A stretch of DNA of 64,000 nucleotides from assembly GCF_003574965.1 (NCBI RefSeq), contig NZ_CP032317.1, positions 3,906,001-3,970,000 on the forward strand. Direction: 5' to 3'. Position numbers and translations under genes: made by a program. Origin of the DNA: Hymenobacter oligotrophus (GTDB lineage: Bacteria > Bacteroidota > Bacteroidia > Cytophagales > Hymenobacteraceae). The notes under the pieces are model-generated. The model made no database searches, was not told where the DNA came from, and saw only the letters and a program-made list of their open reading frames with translations. Shown one piece after another: positions 24,227 through 33,130 of the stretch; positions within the stretch are counted from its first letter, which is position 1, and every line of letters starts with the position of its first letter.

Positions 24227-25153
24227 TTACTGCGGCAAGCGGTATACGCCCACTCCGCCCGGCGAAAGCGTGTACAGAAACTGCTCGCCTACGAGTACCT
24301 GCGTAGCATCGGGGGCCGGAACGGGCACGAGGCGTTCTTTGGCGGTGTACACATCCACGAAATGCACTTGGCCAGCCTGCACGTAGTACAGCTCGTTGCC
24401 CCGAAAACCCACCCAGCTAAGCCCGGTGTAAGGCAGCCGCTTGCGGTAGTTGCCCAGGTTGTCGAACACCCAAATGCCGGACGTGCGGTCGACGAGGTAC
24501 AGGTTGTTCTGGTATTCGCGCAGAAAGCGGAAATCGGGTTTGGTGCGGCCCAGCAGCAAATCGAGCGGCGTGCTGATGGCAAAGCGCTGCTGCTGCCCGC
24601 GGCCCAGCTGGTTAAGCGTCAGGTTGCTCTCGTTCAGCAGCCAAATGTTGTCGTCGGGGGCCAGGGTTACGGCGCGCACCATGCCGTTGTCGGTCAGCTC
24701 GCTGAGGCGGGCGGTGGCAATGGGCGCCATAAACCGATCGAGCAGCTGCAACTCCTGCCGGTCGTCGTAGAACACCAAAATTTTAGTGGTATTCCAGGCT
24801 TCTACGGAAGCCGTGTGGCCCGGCAGCGGCGGCGAGTACACGGCCAACGGCTGGCCATCGGGGGCAAACTGGCGCAGGTTGTTTTGCGCGTCGGTAACGT
24901 ACAGGTTGCCGCGGCGGTCGAGCGAGGCCGAGCCGGGCTTGGGCAGCGTAATGGAGCGTACTAACGTTAGCCCTGCGGCCGGGGCTGCGGGCTGAACGGT
25001 AGCTGGCTGGGCAGCGGGGCGCACGGCCGCCGGTGCCGACGGCTGCGTGGTTGTTTGGGCCTGGCTGCCGTAGCCCAGGAGCAACAACGCACCTAGGGCC
25101 CAGCGCAGCCCTGCCTTAGCCTTTAAAGTGCTCCAAAAACAAGTTGTGGCCAT
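24227..25153 (-). CDS. Exported propeller-like protein, unknown function
   Basis: A 308-aa protein with a signal-like segment (LRWALGALLLLGYGSQAQ), then an Ala/Pro/Gln linker and a beta-rich body of NHL/WD-like units: GSASLDRRGNLYVTDAQNNLRQFAPDGQPL, VEAWNTTKILVFYDDRQELQLLDRF and LREYQNNLYLVDRTSGIWVFDNLGNY. No catalytic residues can be named. The start overlaps the end of lpxH by 38 bases (ATG at 25153). A still earlier start (25162) is in frame, and the signal sequence looks right only if translation begins before or at 25153. The overlap implies translational coupling with lpxH. Confidence 0.7.
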   Translation of the reverse strand: MATTCFWSTLKAKAGLRWALGALLLLGYGSQAQTTTQPSAPAAVRPAAQPATVQPAAPAAGLTLVRSITLPKPGSASLDRRGNLYVTDAQNNLRQFAPDGQPLAVYSPPLPGHTASVEAWNTTKILVFYDDRQELQLLDRFMAPIATARLSELTDNGMVRAVTLAPDDNIWLLNESNLTLNQLGRGQQQRFAISTPLDLLLGRTKPDFRFLREYQNNLYLVDRTSGIWVFDNLGNYRKRLPYTGLSWVGFRGNELYYVQAGQVHFVDVYTAKERLVPVPAPDATQVLVGEQFLYTLSPGGVGVYRLPQ

Positions 25154-25901
25154 CGTAAACACCGTACGTGCAATAATTGACCCATTCGCCTAGGTTAACG
25201 TAGCGGCTGTTTGGCCCAACAGGCACATCGAGCGGCAAGTGGCGGTGCCCGAACACGTAAAAATCGTGGTGGAAGCGCTGCTCCAGCTCGCGGCAGTACA
25301 CCAGCAGCCACTCGTCGTCGCCGAGGTAAATGTCGTCTTTGGCCGAGTTGCTGATGCGGCTGCGCTGGCTCCAGGCGTTGGCAATGCCAATGCCCACGTT
25401 GGGGTGAATGCGCGCAAAAAGCCACTGCGCCACCGGCGAGGCGAAGATGCGCTTGAGCACCTTGTAGGTGTAGTCTTTCGGCCCGAGCCCGTCGCCGTGG
25501 CCCATGTGAAAGCGGTGCTGCCCGATGGTGAGGCTAACCGGGTGGCGTAGCACCGGAATGCCCAGCTCCTGCGTAAAGTAGCCAAACATCCACATGTCGT
25601 GGTTGCCGGTGAAGAAGGTAACCGGAATGCCGGAATCGACTAACTCCGCCAGCTTGCCCTGCAACCGGATAAAGCCGCGCGGAATGGCGTGGCGGTACTC
25701 AAACCAAAAGTCGAAAATGTCGCCGACGAGGTAAATGGCCGCGGCATCCTGCGCGGCCCAGTCGAGCCAGCGCACAATGCGCCGCTCCCGCTCCTGCGAG
25801 CTTTCGCGGCTGGGGGCACCTAGGTGAAAATCGGAAGCGAAGTATACCCGGCGGCCCGGCTTCAGCGGCACGGGGGCTAGCTCAGGCAGAGGCGAGGTCA
25901 T
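25116..25901 (-). CDS. lpxH: UDP-2,3-diacylglucosamine diphosphatase
   Basis: A 261-aa calcineurin-like metallophosphoesterase of lipid A synthesis, cutting UDP-2,3-diacylglucosamine to lipid X on the inner face of the cytoplasmic membrane. Metal-binding motifs are all visible: DFHLG, VGDIFDFW, TGNHDMW, HMGHGDGLG and FGHRHLP. Length is close to LpxH of other bacteria (about 240-260 aa). The ATG at 25901 overlaps the last 20 bases of the LUD-domain gene, and its own end overlaps the next gene, so the three are tightly coupled. Sequence-only evidence does not exclude the related LpxH2 group. Confidence 0.9.
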   Translation of the reverse strand: MTSPLPELAPVPLKPGRRVYFASDFHLGAPSRESSQERERRIVRWLDWAAQDAAAIYLVGDIFDFWFEYRHAIPRGFIRLQGKLAELVDSGIPVTFFTGNHDMWMFGYFTQELGIPVLRHPVSLTIGQHRFHMGHGDGLGPKDYTYKVLKRIFASPVAQWLFARIHPNVGIGIANAWSQRSRISNSAKDDIYLGDDEWLLVYCRELEQRFHHDFYVFGHRHLPLDVPVGPNSRYVNLGEWVNYCTYGVYDGHNLFLEHFKG

Positions 25902-26535
25902 CCAGCAAAAACAACGTAATGCTGCGCGGGCCGTGCGCACCCAGCACCAAGGTCTTCTCGATGTCGGCGGTGCGGCTCGGGCCCGTAGCAAGCGAAATCA
26001 TGGAAGGCAGCTTGTCGGCGCCGTATTTGGTTTGCAGCAGCTGCAGGGCATCGCCGATATCGGCCACCACCTGCGAGGCGCGCGCAAACACCAATTGCTG
26101 ATCGGAGTAAATGCTTAGGCGCCGGCCACTAGCCGTGGCCGAACCCAGCACCACCGACCCCGTGCGGGCCACCAAGGCTTCGCAGGAGGTAAGGCCGGCA
26201 TCGGCGTGGGCTAAAAAGTCGGTTTCGTCGGCGGTGTGCACAATGCCGGCCGTGTGCAGCAGCTTTTTCAGCTCGGGCTCCCACACAAACAAATGCTCGA
26301 TGTTGCGCTCCTTTTTGTGGGCGTAGAGCAAATCGAAGAAGTGGTCTTCGGTGGCGCAGTAGTAGAACGTGCCGCCCACGCGCACAAAGCTTTCGGCAAA
26401 TGCTACCACCAAATCATCGGGCGGCGCGGCAAACAGCCGGGCCGAGAAGTCGGGCGCGGTGGGCTGGTGCGGACTGGGCTGCTGCAAGGCTTCGCGCACC
26501 CGCCGCAAGATGATGTCGCGGGAGGATTCGGGCAT
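25882..26535 (-). CDS. LUD-domain protein (LutC/YkgG family)
   Basis: A 217-aa protein with the signature TGPSRTADIEKTLVLGAHGP at its C-terminal part, typical of the LUD domain in LutC/YkgG, which takes part in L-lactate oxidation with LutA and LutB. VLGSATASGRRLSIY and AGLTSCEALVARTGSVVL are also conserved. No lutA or lutB neighbours exist here. Stand-alone LUD proteins are common next to lpxH in Bacteroidota, so the role may differ. An in-frame TTG at 26541 exists, but the ATG at 26535 starts MPESSRDIILRRVREAL, the better family start. It leads an operon with lpxH and the propeller-like protein. Confidence 0.85.
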   Translation of the reverse strand: MPESSRDIILRRVREALQQPSPHQPTAPDFSARLFAAPPDDLVVAFAESFVRVGGTFYYCATEDHFFDLLYAHKKERNIEHLFVWEPELKKLLHTAGIVHTADETDFLAHADAGLTSCEALVARTGSVVLGSATASGRRLSIYSDQQLVFARASQVVADIGDALQLLQTKYGADKLPSMISLATGPSRTADIEKTLVLGAHGPRSITLFLLDDLASA

Positions 26536-26538
26536 ACG

Positions 26539-26546
26539 CAAAGCTA
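26539..26546 (-). promoter_or_regulatory. Possible -7 box TAGCTTTG at the LUD gene start
   Basis: An exact TAnnTTTG match on the minus strand ends only three bases before the ATG at 26535. If used, the transcript would start at or next to the start codon (leaderless). No good -33 box is seen, so this may be chance. Confidence 0.3.
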
Positions 26547-26813
26547 CGGAATACCGCCTGCGAATTGCTTACGCCGGCTGCAGGCACTGCTTAACCAGTG
26601 CCAAGCTCAGAGTGCCAAGCATGCAAAGTGTTGGTTGCGAGGTGCGTGATGAATGCTGTGAAACCGCGGAGCAGGAGAAACTTAAGCAAGGCACTTGTCA
26701 AAATGCTACCGCATCGGAATTATGAAAAATAATGCACCGCAAATGCTTGCTAAAGCTGGACTGCTCAAGATATTTATCGTCCGCATTTTACTTGTTCTCT
26801 CAACCTCTACTGC

Positions 26814-29291
26814 ATGCTCATTTCTACTCGTTTTTCTTGTTGGTTCAACCGTTTGCTGCTCTTTGGTGCGCTGGGGTTGCTGATGCTGATGGGCGCCAGC
26901 GCCCATGCCGGCGGCGCGCCCGGTGCCCAAGCCGCAAGCAGCGCTGCAGCCTCGCTGGGGCAGGTGCTCAACCCCGATGGCTCGCTGCGCGCTGGTACAT
27001 CGGGTGCTTTCAATCCTGCCGGTTACGGCTTGCAACTAGCGCCGGATGGCCGCCCCGTATTTAAACTGCTGGAGGTAACCGGCACCGGCGACGAGCGTTG
27101 GGCCGACGGTTTCGGCCGACCCAATGCCAGCGGCAGCATTCACGCGGTGCTGGTAAGCGGCACCGATGTGTACGTGGGCGGCAGTTTTAGCAATATCGGC
27201 GGCGTTGATGCCAACAACCTGGCCCGCTGGGATGGCAAAGCTTGGAACGCGGTGGGGCAGGGCCTGAACGGCGCCGTTAATGCTCTGGCCCTGAGCGGCA
27301 ACACGCTGTACGTGGGCGGCGCGTTTACGCAGGCCGGCAGCACGCCTGCCAACCGCATTGCCCGCTGGAATGGCACTGCCTGGAGTGCTCTGGGCAGCGG
27401 TATGAACAACCCGGTGAATGCCCTCGTGGTAAGCGGCTCGGATGTGTACGCGGGTGGGCAGTTCAGCGAAGCCGGCGGCAACTCGGCCAGCTACGTAGCC
27501 CGCTGGAACGGCACCGCTTGGAGCAGCCTCGGCACCGGCTTCAACGCCGATGTAAATGTGCTGGCCATCAGCGGCTCGGATGTGTACGCGGCTGGCCGCT
27601 TTACCCAAGCCGGCGGATCGGCGGCCAACTACGTGGCCCGCTGGAACGGCACCGCTTGGAGCGCCATCGGCAGCGGCCTGAACAACACCGTGTACGCCCT
27701 AGGTGTAGCGGGTTCCGAGGTGTACGTGGCAGGTGCTTTCACGCAAGCCGGCGGTAACACCGCCAACCGCATAGCCAAGTGGGACGGCACTGCCTGGAGC
27801 GCCCTAGGTGCTGGCCTTAACCAAAACGCCTACGCTTTGGTGGTAAGCGGCGCCGATGTGTACGTGGGCGGCATGTTTACGCAGGCCGGGGGCGCCGCCG
27901 CGCCTGGCTTAGCTAAGTGGAGCAACAACGCCTGGAGCACGGTAGGCACAGGCCTGGAAACCGGCGAGCTGCGGACTCTGGCAATTGTGGGCACCGATGT
28001 TTACGCCGCCGGGCAATTCCCGATGGCCAACAGCGTAGCCAAGTACAGCGGCGGCAAATGGAGCCGCTTGGGTTCGGGCCTGAACGGCAGCATCAACGCG
28101 GTGCTGGTAAGCGGTACCGATGTGTACGTGGGCGGCTCCTTCAACGCGGCCGGCGGCGTAGCAGCCAACCGCATTGCCCGCTGGAACGGCACCGGCTGGA
28201 GCGCTTTAGGCACTGGCCTGAACGGCGACGTGCAAGCCATTGCCGTTATCGGCACCGATGTGTACGTGGCCGGTAGCTTCACGCAGGCCGGGGGCGTAGC
28301 AGCCGATAACATTGCGCGCTGGGACGGCACCGCTTGGAGTGCTTTGGGCAGCGGCGTGAATGGTACCGTAAATGCACTGCTCGCCAACGGCGCCGACTTG
28401 TACGTGGGCGGCAGTTTTGTGCAAGCCGGCGGTATTTCCGCACCCAATTTGGCTAAGTGGAACGGCACGAGCTGGGCCAGCGTAGGCGGTGGCCTGAACA
28501 ACACTGTGCGCGCCCTGGCGCTAAACCGCGGCGAAGTGTACGCAGCAGGTTCTTTTACGCAAGCAGGCACCACCGCTGCCAACCGCGTAGCCCGCTGGAA
28601 CGGCACCACCTGGAGCGCCCTAGGTGCCGGCCTCGATGGCAACGTAAATGCCCTGGCCTTTGCCGGCAACACGCTTTACGTGGGCGGCTTCTTCAGTACG
28701 GCGGGCACAACCGCGGCCAGCAACATTGCCCGCTACGATGGCACCACGTGGGCTGCCCTAGGTAGCGGCCTGAGCGGCACCGTAACGGCCATTGCCACCA
28801 ACGGCACCGATGTGTACGCCGGCGGCGGCTTTGCGCAGGCGGGCGGTGCTGCGGCCTCGCGCGTTGCCCGCTGGAATGGCACGGCCTGGAGCAACCTCGG
28901 CACCGGCCTCAACGGCATTGTGCGCGCCCTGGCCATGCGCCCCACCGATCAATTGGTGGCTGGCGGCGACTTTACCGAACTCGGCGACGGCAGCAAGCTC
29001 TCGGCCTACATGGCCGTGTACGCAGCCGATGCCGCTGTCATCACGGGCACCCGCAAAGTGTTTGTCGACCTAGGGCTGTACCCCAACCCGGCCAAAACCA
29101 GTGCTACGCTATCGGTAGTCCCGGCTGCGGCTAGCCGCCAAGTACTGCTAACCGATGCCTTGGGCCGCCAAGTGCGACGGTTTACGCTGCCCGCTCGCGC
29201 TACCGAGCTGCCGCTCGATTTGCGGGGCCTACCCGCCGGCCTCTATCAAGTGCGCTGCGGCGATGCCGCCGGGCAGTTGCTGGTTGAGTAA
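26814..29291 (+). CDS. Secreted repeat protein with T9SS sorting domain
   Basis: An 825-aa exported protein. Residues 1-33 are a signal peptide ending ASAHA. Residues about 135-730 hold 13 tandem repeats of about 46 aa with the pattern ARWNGTAWSALGSGLN, then VNALAVSG-DVYVGGxFTQAGG. Their regular spacing suggests one or two beta-propellers or a solenoid. The last 70 or so residues (LYPNPAKTSATL to GLYQVRCGDAAGQLLVE) are a type A sorting domain for export by T9SS and surface anchoring. A similar repeat is widespread in secreted Bacteroidota proteins of unknown binding function. The nucleotide repeats are clear as well (27219-29010). Confidence 0.85.
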   Translation: MLISTRFSCWFNRLLLFGALGLLMLMGASAHAGGAPGAQAASSAAASLGQVLNPDGSLRAGTSGAFNPAGYGLQLAPDGRPVFKLLEVTGTGDERWADGFGRPNASGSIHAVLVSGTDVYVGGSFSNIGGVDANNLARWDGKAWNAVGQGLNGAVNALALSGNTLYVGGAFTQAGSTPANRIARWNGTAWSALGSGMNNPVNALVVSGSDVYAGGQFSEAGGNSASYVARWNGTAWSSLGTGFNADVNVLAISGSDVYAAGRFTQAGGSAANYVARWNGTAWSAIGSGLNNTVYALGVAGSEVYVAGAFTQAGGNTANRIAKWDGTAWSALGAGLNQNAYALVVSGADVYVGGMFTQAGGAAAPGLAKWSNNAWSTVGTGLETGELRTLAIVGTDVYAAGQFPMANSVAKYSGGKWSRLGSGLNGSINAVLVSGTDVYVGGSFNAAGGVAANRIARWNGTGWSALGTGLNGDVQAIAVIGTDVYVAGSFTQAGGVAADNIARWDGTAWSALGSGVNGTVNALLANGADLYVGGSFVQAGGISAPNLAKWNGTSWASVGGGLNNTVRALALNRGEVYAAGSFTQAGTTAANRVARWNGTTWSALGAGLDGNVNALAFAGNTLYVGGFFSTAGTTAASNIARYDGTTWAALGSGLSGTVTAIATNGTDVYAGGGFAQAGGAAASRVARWNGTAWSNLGTGLNGIVRALAMRPTDQLVAGGDFTELGDGSKLSAYMAVYAADAAVITGTRKVFVDLGLYPNPAKTSATLSVVPAAASRQVLLTDALGRQVRRFTLPARATELPLDLRGLPAGLYQVRCGDAAGQLLVE
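27219..29010 (+). repeat. Thirteen tandem 138-base coding repeats
   Basis: Each unit of about 138 bases encodes 46 residues and carries the cores CGCTGGAACGGCACCGCTTGG and a later GATGTGTACG. Conserved phrases occur in all 13 units, with differences mostly at third positions and in the loop. Such repeats may gain or lose units by recombination. Confidence 0.8.
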
Positions 29292-29406
29292 TCTACCAGG
29301 CTCCTGGGTCTCGTCATGTCGAGCCCTAGGAGCGCAATAACTCGGCTCGATGAGCTCACCAGCAGTGACAAGACCTCTTAGCTGATACCTGCCCACACAA
29401 GCCAAA

Positions 29407-29440
29407 CAAAAAGCCCCGCCAGCAATGGCGGGGCTTTTTG
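29407..29440. terminator. Bidirectional terminator
   Basis: Arms CAAAAAGCCCCGCC and GGCGGGGCTTTTTG around a six-base loop, between the convergent repeat-protein and OmpA genes. Confidence 0.9.
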
Positions 29441-29458
29441 TTGCTCGTACATGTCAGC

Positions 29459-31522
29459 TTACTTACCCAACACTTTGAACTCGGTGCGGCGGTTAAGCGC
29501 TTGGCCTTGCTTGGTGGTATTCGGCGCCACGGGTTGCGTGTCGCCGTAGCCGGCCGAGGTGAGGCGGGCAGCCGGTACACCTTTGCTGGTGAGGTAATCG
29601 ACTACGGCTTTGGCGCGGCGCTGCGACAAATCCTGGTTATAGGCGGCCTTGCCCACGTTGTCGGTGTGGCCCGAAATTTCGATGCGCAGCGAAGGGTACT
29701 CGGTGGTCATCAGCTGCACAATACGCTCCAGTTCGGCGGTGCTTTCCTTGCGCAGGGTGGCTTTGTCGAAGTCGAAGAAGATGTTGTTGAGCACCACCTT
29801 GGCACCCACATCCAGCTTCTTCAGCGGAATGTCTTTCACCACTTCCGAGAAAGCCGCGCCCGCGGGCAGGTCGAAGTTTTCGGAGTGGAACAGGTAGCCT
29901 TCCTTCCGTACCACAATGCCGTAATTCACGCCCGAGGGCAGCGACACCAGGTAGCGGCCCGTGCTGGCGTTGGAGCCGAACGTGGCAATGTTCTGGTTCA
30001 GCGTGTTGTCAACCAGCTCGATGGTCGCGTCGATGGGCTTCTTCGTGTCGGCGTCGGTTACGGTGCCTTTCAGGATGGTTACCTGGGCCGTAGCAATGGG
30101 CACGGCCGGAGCCAGCAACGTTTGGCGCACCGGCGCCGCACGCGAGGCCAGCAAGGGCTCCTCGGCCGATAGCACCGGGGGCTTCTCGGGGCCTAGGAAG
30201 GTAATCATGTAGATGTCGCGGGAGCCCTGCGAGTCGTCGCGCGAGGAGGCGTAGTAGCCGTGGCGACCCGAGGCCGACAACACGAAGAACACGTCGTCGT
30301 CGGGGGTGTTGATGGGCCAACCTAGGTTCTCGGGCTTGCTCCACTGCCCGTTCTGCCACACCGACTTAAAAATGTCGAAGCCGCCCATGGAGTTGTGGCC
30401 CTGCGACGAGAAGTAGATGGTTTTGCCGTCGGGGTGCACGAAGATGCCGTCCTCGTCGTAGGGCGTGTTAATCACCGACCCTAGGTTCTCGGCCTTGCCT
30501 TTGCCCTCGAAGTCGATTCGCCAAATGTCGTGGCCGCCGCGGTTGCCTTCGCCGCCGCCGTTGCTCACAAAGTACAGCATGCGGCCGTTGGGCGCGTAGG
30601 CTGCCGAGGGCTCGTGCGACTGGCCGCCATTCACGCGCCGGCCCAGGGTTTGCGGCTTGCGCCACGTGGTGCCCTGCAGCTCCGCCTGATGAATATCGCC
30701 GCCGCTGTCCTCAACGTAGGTAATCAGGCGCTGGCCGTCGGGCGCCAAGGCCACCACTGCGTCGTGGCCTTTGGTGTTCACGGTTTCGCCTAGGTTGCGG
30801 GCGGGCTGCCACTTGCCGTCGGCGCCTCTGACCGACTGCCAAATGTCCTCGAAATAACCGCCCGAGTCGGGGTCTTTGTCGTCGCCCACGCCGCCTTCGC
30901 GCCGCGAGGTAAACAGCAGCACCGATTCATCGGCCGTAATTACCGGGCCGTAATCGGCAAAGGGCGAGTTGACGGCTGCCCCCACGTTGTCGATGAAAGC
31001 GCGCGTGGCCGTTTTTTGCAACGCCAAGCCCGATTCGCATTCCCGAATTTTCTTCTGAATGTCGTTTTGCAGAGCCGTGCTGTTTTTGGTGCCGGGCGCC
31101 GGCATAGCGGCTTTGTACTCGGCAATGGCCTCCTGCCAACGGGCGTTCAGGTGCAGGCCGCGACCAATCATGTACCGAATGCGAGCATCCACTACTGCAT
31201 CGAGCTTGTACGCCTTCTGCAGGTAGGGCAGCGCTTTCGATTTGTAGGGCGAGTTGAGGTAGCAGTGCCCAATCTTGAAGTTGAGCAGCGCGTTGTTGGG
31301 GTTGAGCTCCTGGGCAGCCAAGTAGTGCGGCAGGGCCTGCTCAAAGCGCGGCGGATCCGACTGGTACCACTCGTCGCCTTGCTTTAACTCCTTCAGGGCA
31401 GTTTTCAGGCCGTCTTTGTTGTCCGAAAACTGATCCTTGGTAAACTCTACGCTTTGTGCCGATGCCGAAAACGCCAGCATCAGGCCGGCCGCTAGGCCCA
31501 GGGTATAACGAAGCTTATGCAT
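29459..31522 (-). CDS. PorE-like OmpA-family protein (TPR, propeller, CRD, OmpA)
   Basis: A 687-aa exported protein. Signal peptide residues 1-23 (AFSASAQ), TPR-like helices at about 25-150 (YLAAQELNPNNALLNFKIGHCYL), PD40/WD40-like strands at about 190-450 (SHEPSAAYAPNGRMLYFVSNG, DGIFVHPDGKTIYFSSQG), a carboxypeptidase-regulatory-like domain at about 475-565 (LKGTVTDADTKKPIDATIEL) and an OmpA C-terminal domain (SGHTDNVGKAAYNQDLSQRRA). The order is the same as in PorE (PG1058) of the type IX secretion system, which ties outer membrane to peptidoglycan. Unlike a lipoprotein it has no lipobox Cys. A general OmpA-like role remains possible. It is 24 bases downstream of a TPR gene, so co-transcribed. 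Confidence 0.85.
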   Translation of the reverse strand: MHKLRYTLGLAAGLMLAFSASAQSVEFTKDQFSDNKDGLKTALKELKQGDEWYQSDPPRFEQALPHYLAAQELNPNNALLNFKIGHCYLNSPYKSKALPYLQKAYKLDAVVDARIRYMIGRGLHLNARWQEAIAEYKAAMPAPGTKNSTALQNDIQKKIRECESGLALQKTATRAFIDNVGAAVNSPFADYGPVITADESVLLFTSRREGGVGDDKDPDSGGYFEDIWQSVRGADGKWQPARNLGETVNTKGHDAVVALAPDGQRLITYVEDSGGDIHQAELQGTTWRKPQTLGRRVNGGQSHEPSAAYAPNGRMLYFVSNGGGEGNRGGHDIWRIDFEGKGKAENLGSVINTPYDEDGIFVHPDGKTIYFSSQGHNSMGGFDIFKSVWQNGQWSKPENLGWPINTPDDDVFFVLSASGRHGYYASSRDDSQGSRDIYMITFLGPEKPPVLSAEEPLLASRAAPVRQTLLAPAVPIATAQVTILKGTVTDADTKKPIDATIELVDNTLNQNIATFGSNASTGRYLVSLPSGVNYGIVVRKEGYLFHSENFDLPAGAAFSEVVKDIPLKKLDVGAKVVLNNIFFDFDKATLRKESTAELERIVQLMTTEYPSLRIEISGHTDNVGKAAYNQDLSQRRAKAVVDYLTSKGVPAARLTSAGYGDTQPVAPNTTKQGQALNRRTEFKVLGK

Positions 31523-31546
31523 TGCTAGGTAGGGTAGAGGGCCTCG

Positions 31547-32602
31547 TTATTCGCAGCCCGAGGCAGCGGCGTAGCTGGTTCCGGATTCAAGGCCGAGTTC
31601 GGCCGCACGGCGCCAATCCTGGCAGGCGCCGCCCGCGTCGCGCAGCATTTCGCGTGCGTGGCCACGGTTCATATAGGCCTCAGCGTACTGCGGATTAATC
31701 TTCAGGGCCGCCGACGCATCGTCGGCGGCGGCTTTGTAGTTCTCCTGCTTCAGGTAAGCCGCGGCGCGGTTGTTTAGCGCCAAGGCGTAATCGGGCTTCA
31801 GCTTAAGCGCCTGCGAGAGGTCCTCAATGGCGCCTTTGTAGTCCTTGGCCTCGTAGCGGGCCGTGCCACGACCTAGGTAGCCCACGGGGTCGTCGGAGCG
31901 GCGGCGCAGGTAGTCGCTGTAGTCGGCCAGGGCACCTTGCAGGTCCTTGTTGCGGCGTTTGGCGGCCGCTCGGTTTAGCAGCGCCACGTGCAAATCGGGG
32001 TTATGGCGCAGGGCTTCGGTGTAGTCGCCGATGGCGGCGGCCATGTTGCCCAGCTGGCGTTGGGTGCTGGCGCGGTCGTGCCAAGCGTAGGCATACTTGG
32101 GGTCAACTTTGGTGGCTTGGGTAAAGTCGCCTAGGGCAGCTTGGTAGTCGCCTTTCTCAAAGCGCAGGGCGCCGCGGTCGTACCATGCAATGGGGTAATC
32201 GGGCTTTAGCTCGGTTACCTTGCCGTAGTCCTTTTCGGCCTCGGCGGCCTGGCCCTGGGCTTGCTCGGCCTGGGCGCGGCCGTACCACGCCGTAAAGCTG
32301 TTCGGATCGAGGCGGATGGCTTCGTTGTAGTCCTGCACGGCCGGGGCGTACTGCTTCAGCTCGTAGCGGGTGGCGGCGCGGTTGTAGTAAGCCGGCGCGA
32401 AGTCCTTCTTGACCGATAAGGCCTTGTCGAAATCCTGCAGAGCGGCTTGGTAGCTCTTGTTATTGAATTTCGCGACGCCGCTATTGTAATATTTCTCGGC
32501 GAGCTGAGCAGGCGGTAGCGTTGAGGCCCGCACGGTATCGGTTTGAGCTTGGGCAGTAAACCCAGTAGCAAGCCCTCCAATTAAGAATAAAAATTGTTTC
32601 AT
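31547..32602 (-). CDS. Exported tetratricopeptide-repeat protein
   Basis: A 351-aa protein with a signal peptide (residues 1-20, TGFTAQAQ) followed by about nine 34-aa TPR units over residues 35-345. A typical unit is YNSGVAKFNNKSYQAALQDFDKALSV, with the W/Y-G-A-F-A-P pattern. It probably serves as a protein-binding scaffold in the periplasm. The end DWRRAAELGLESG has Sel1/TPR-like features. Stop and next start are 24 bases apart from the OmpA-like protein, indicating one transcript and perhaps a shared complex. The gene has a TPR-only architecture, so no partner can be named. Confidence 0.88.
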   Translation of the reverse strand: MKQFLFLIGGLATGFTAQAQTDTVRASTLPPAQLAEKYYNSGVAKFNNKSYQAALQDFDKALSVKKDFAPAYYNRAATRYELKQYAPAVQDYNEAIRLDPNSFTAWYGRAQAEQAQGQAAEAEKDYGKVTELKPDYPIAWYDRGALRFEKGDYQAALGDFTQATKVDPKYAYAWHDRASTQRQLGNMAAAIGDYTEALRHNPDLHVALLNRAAAKRRNKDLQGALADYSDYLRRRSDDPVGYLGRGTARYEAKDYKGAIEDLSQALKLKPDYALALNNRAAAYLKQENYKAAADDASAALKINPQYAEAYMNRGHAREMLRDAGGACQDWRRAAELGLESGTSYAAASGCE

Positions 32603-33130
32603 CGGCGAGGAAGCTCCTTAGTGAATGGGCTATGGCTCGTCGAAAGTTATTGCATTTTCCCGTAGCACCCGCAGAATCAGGCCATTTCTTTGCGCACGGT
32701 CGCCTGCCCCAAGGCGTGCTATTCCTGGGCTTCGGGGCCTGCAAACAACGGCCTACCAACCCGGCGGTACCAAGAGCCCGCGTTGCCTAGGTCGCCCGTG
32801 CGGCGGCACGGGTAGGCATGCAGCCAGCAAAAAAGAGGGTCGGCTTTTATGCGCCGGCCGATGTGGTGGGCGCCGTTCCAGCGGGCGTTGCGCTAGCCAC
32901 AATACCCGCAGCAAGAGCAAGGCGGCGGCCGGCTGCGCTACACATAGGGCGGCTTCAAACCCCTCAATGGGCATGGCTGCAGGGCAAAGTAGAGGCGGCG
33001 CGAAAACTTCTGGGTAGGCAGTAGTGGTTATACACGCGGCCATGCCAGCTGTAGTTTGCGTAATTTTGCGCGGTGCAGCGGCTGTGTTGCCGAAGCAGAT
33101 TCTTTTTGTACCCCCAAGCCCTTGTCAATC
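32603..33130. other. 528-base divergent spacer, no gene
   Basis: No open frame with a plausible start and composition. A seven-base GC hairpin occurs at 32795-32812 (CCCGTGC/GCACGGG). A TAATTTTG box lies at 33061-33068 for the plus-strand gene. The spacer must also hold the promoter of the TPR-OmpA unit, which I cannot locate. Confidence 0.5.
33061..33068 (+). promoter_or_regulatory. Putative -7 box TAATTTTG
   Basis: Exact TAnnTTTG match 62 bases before the bacilliredoxin ATG. No TTTG is seen at the proper distance upstream. Confidence 0.45.

Noticed and set aside
27219-29010. Regular direct repeats suspected as a CRISPR array
   Set aside because: The period is 138 bases, in frame, and encodes a conserved 46-residue unit. 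No short repeats with unique spacers are present.
32625-33043. Open frames on both strands in the spacer before the bacilliredoxin gene
   Set aside because: Composition is Arg/Ser/Gly- or Pro-rich, with no hydrophobic core, and the frames overlap each other.
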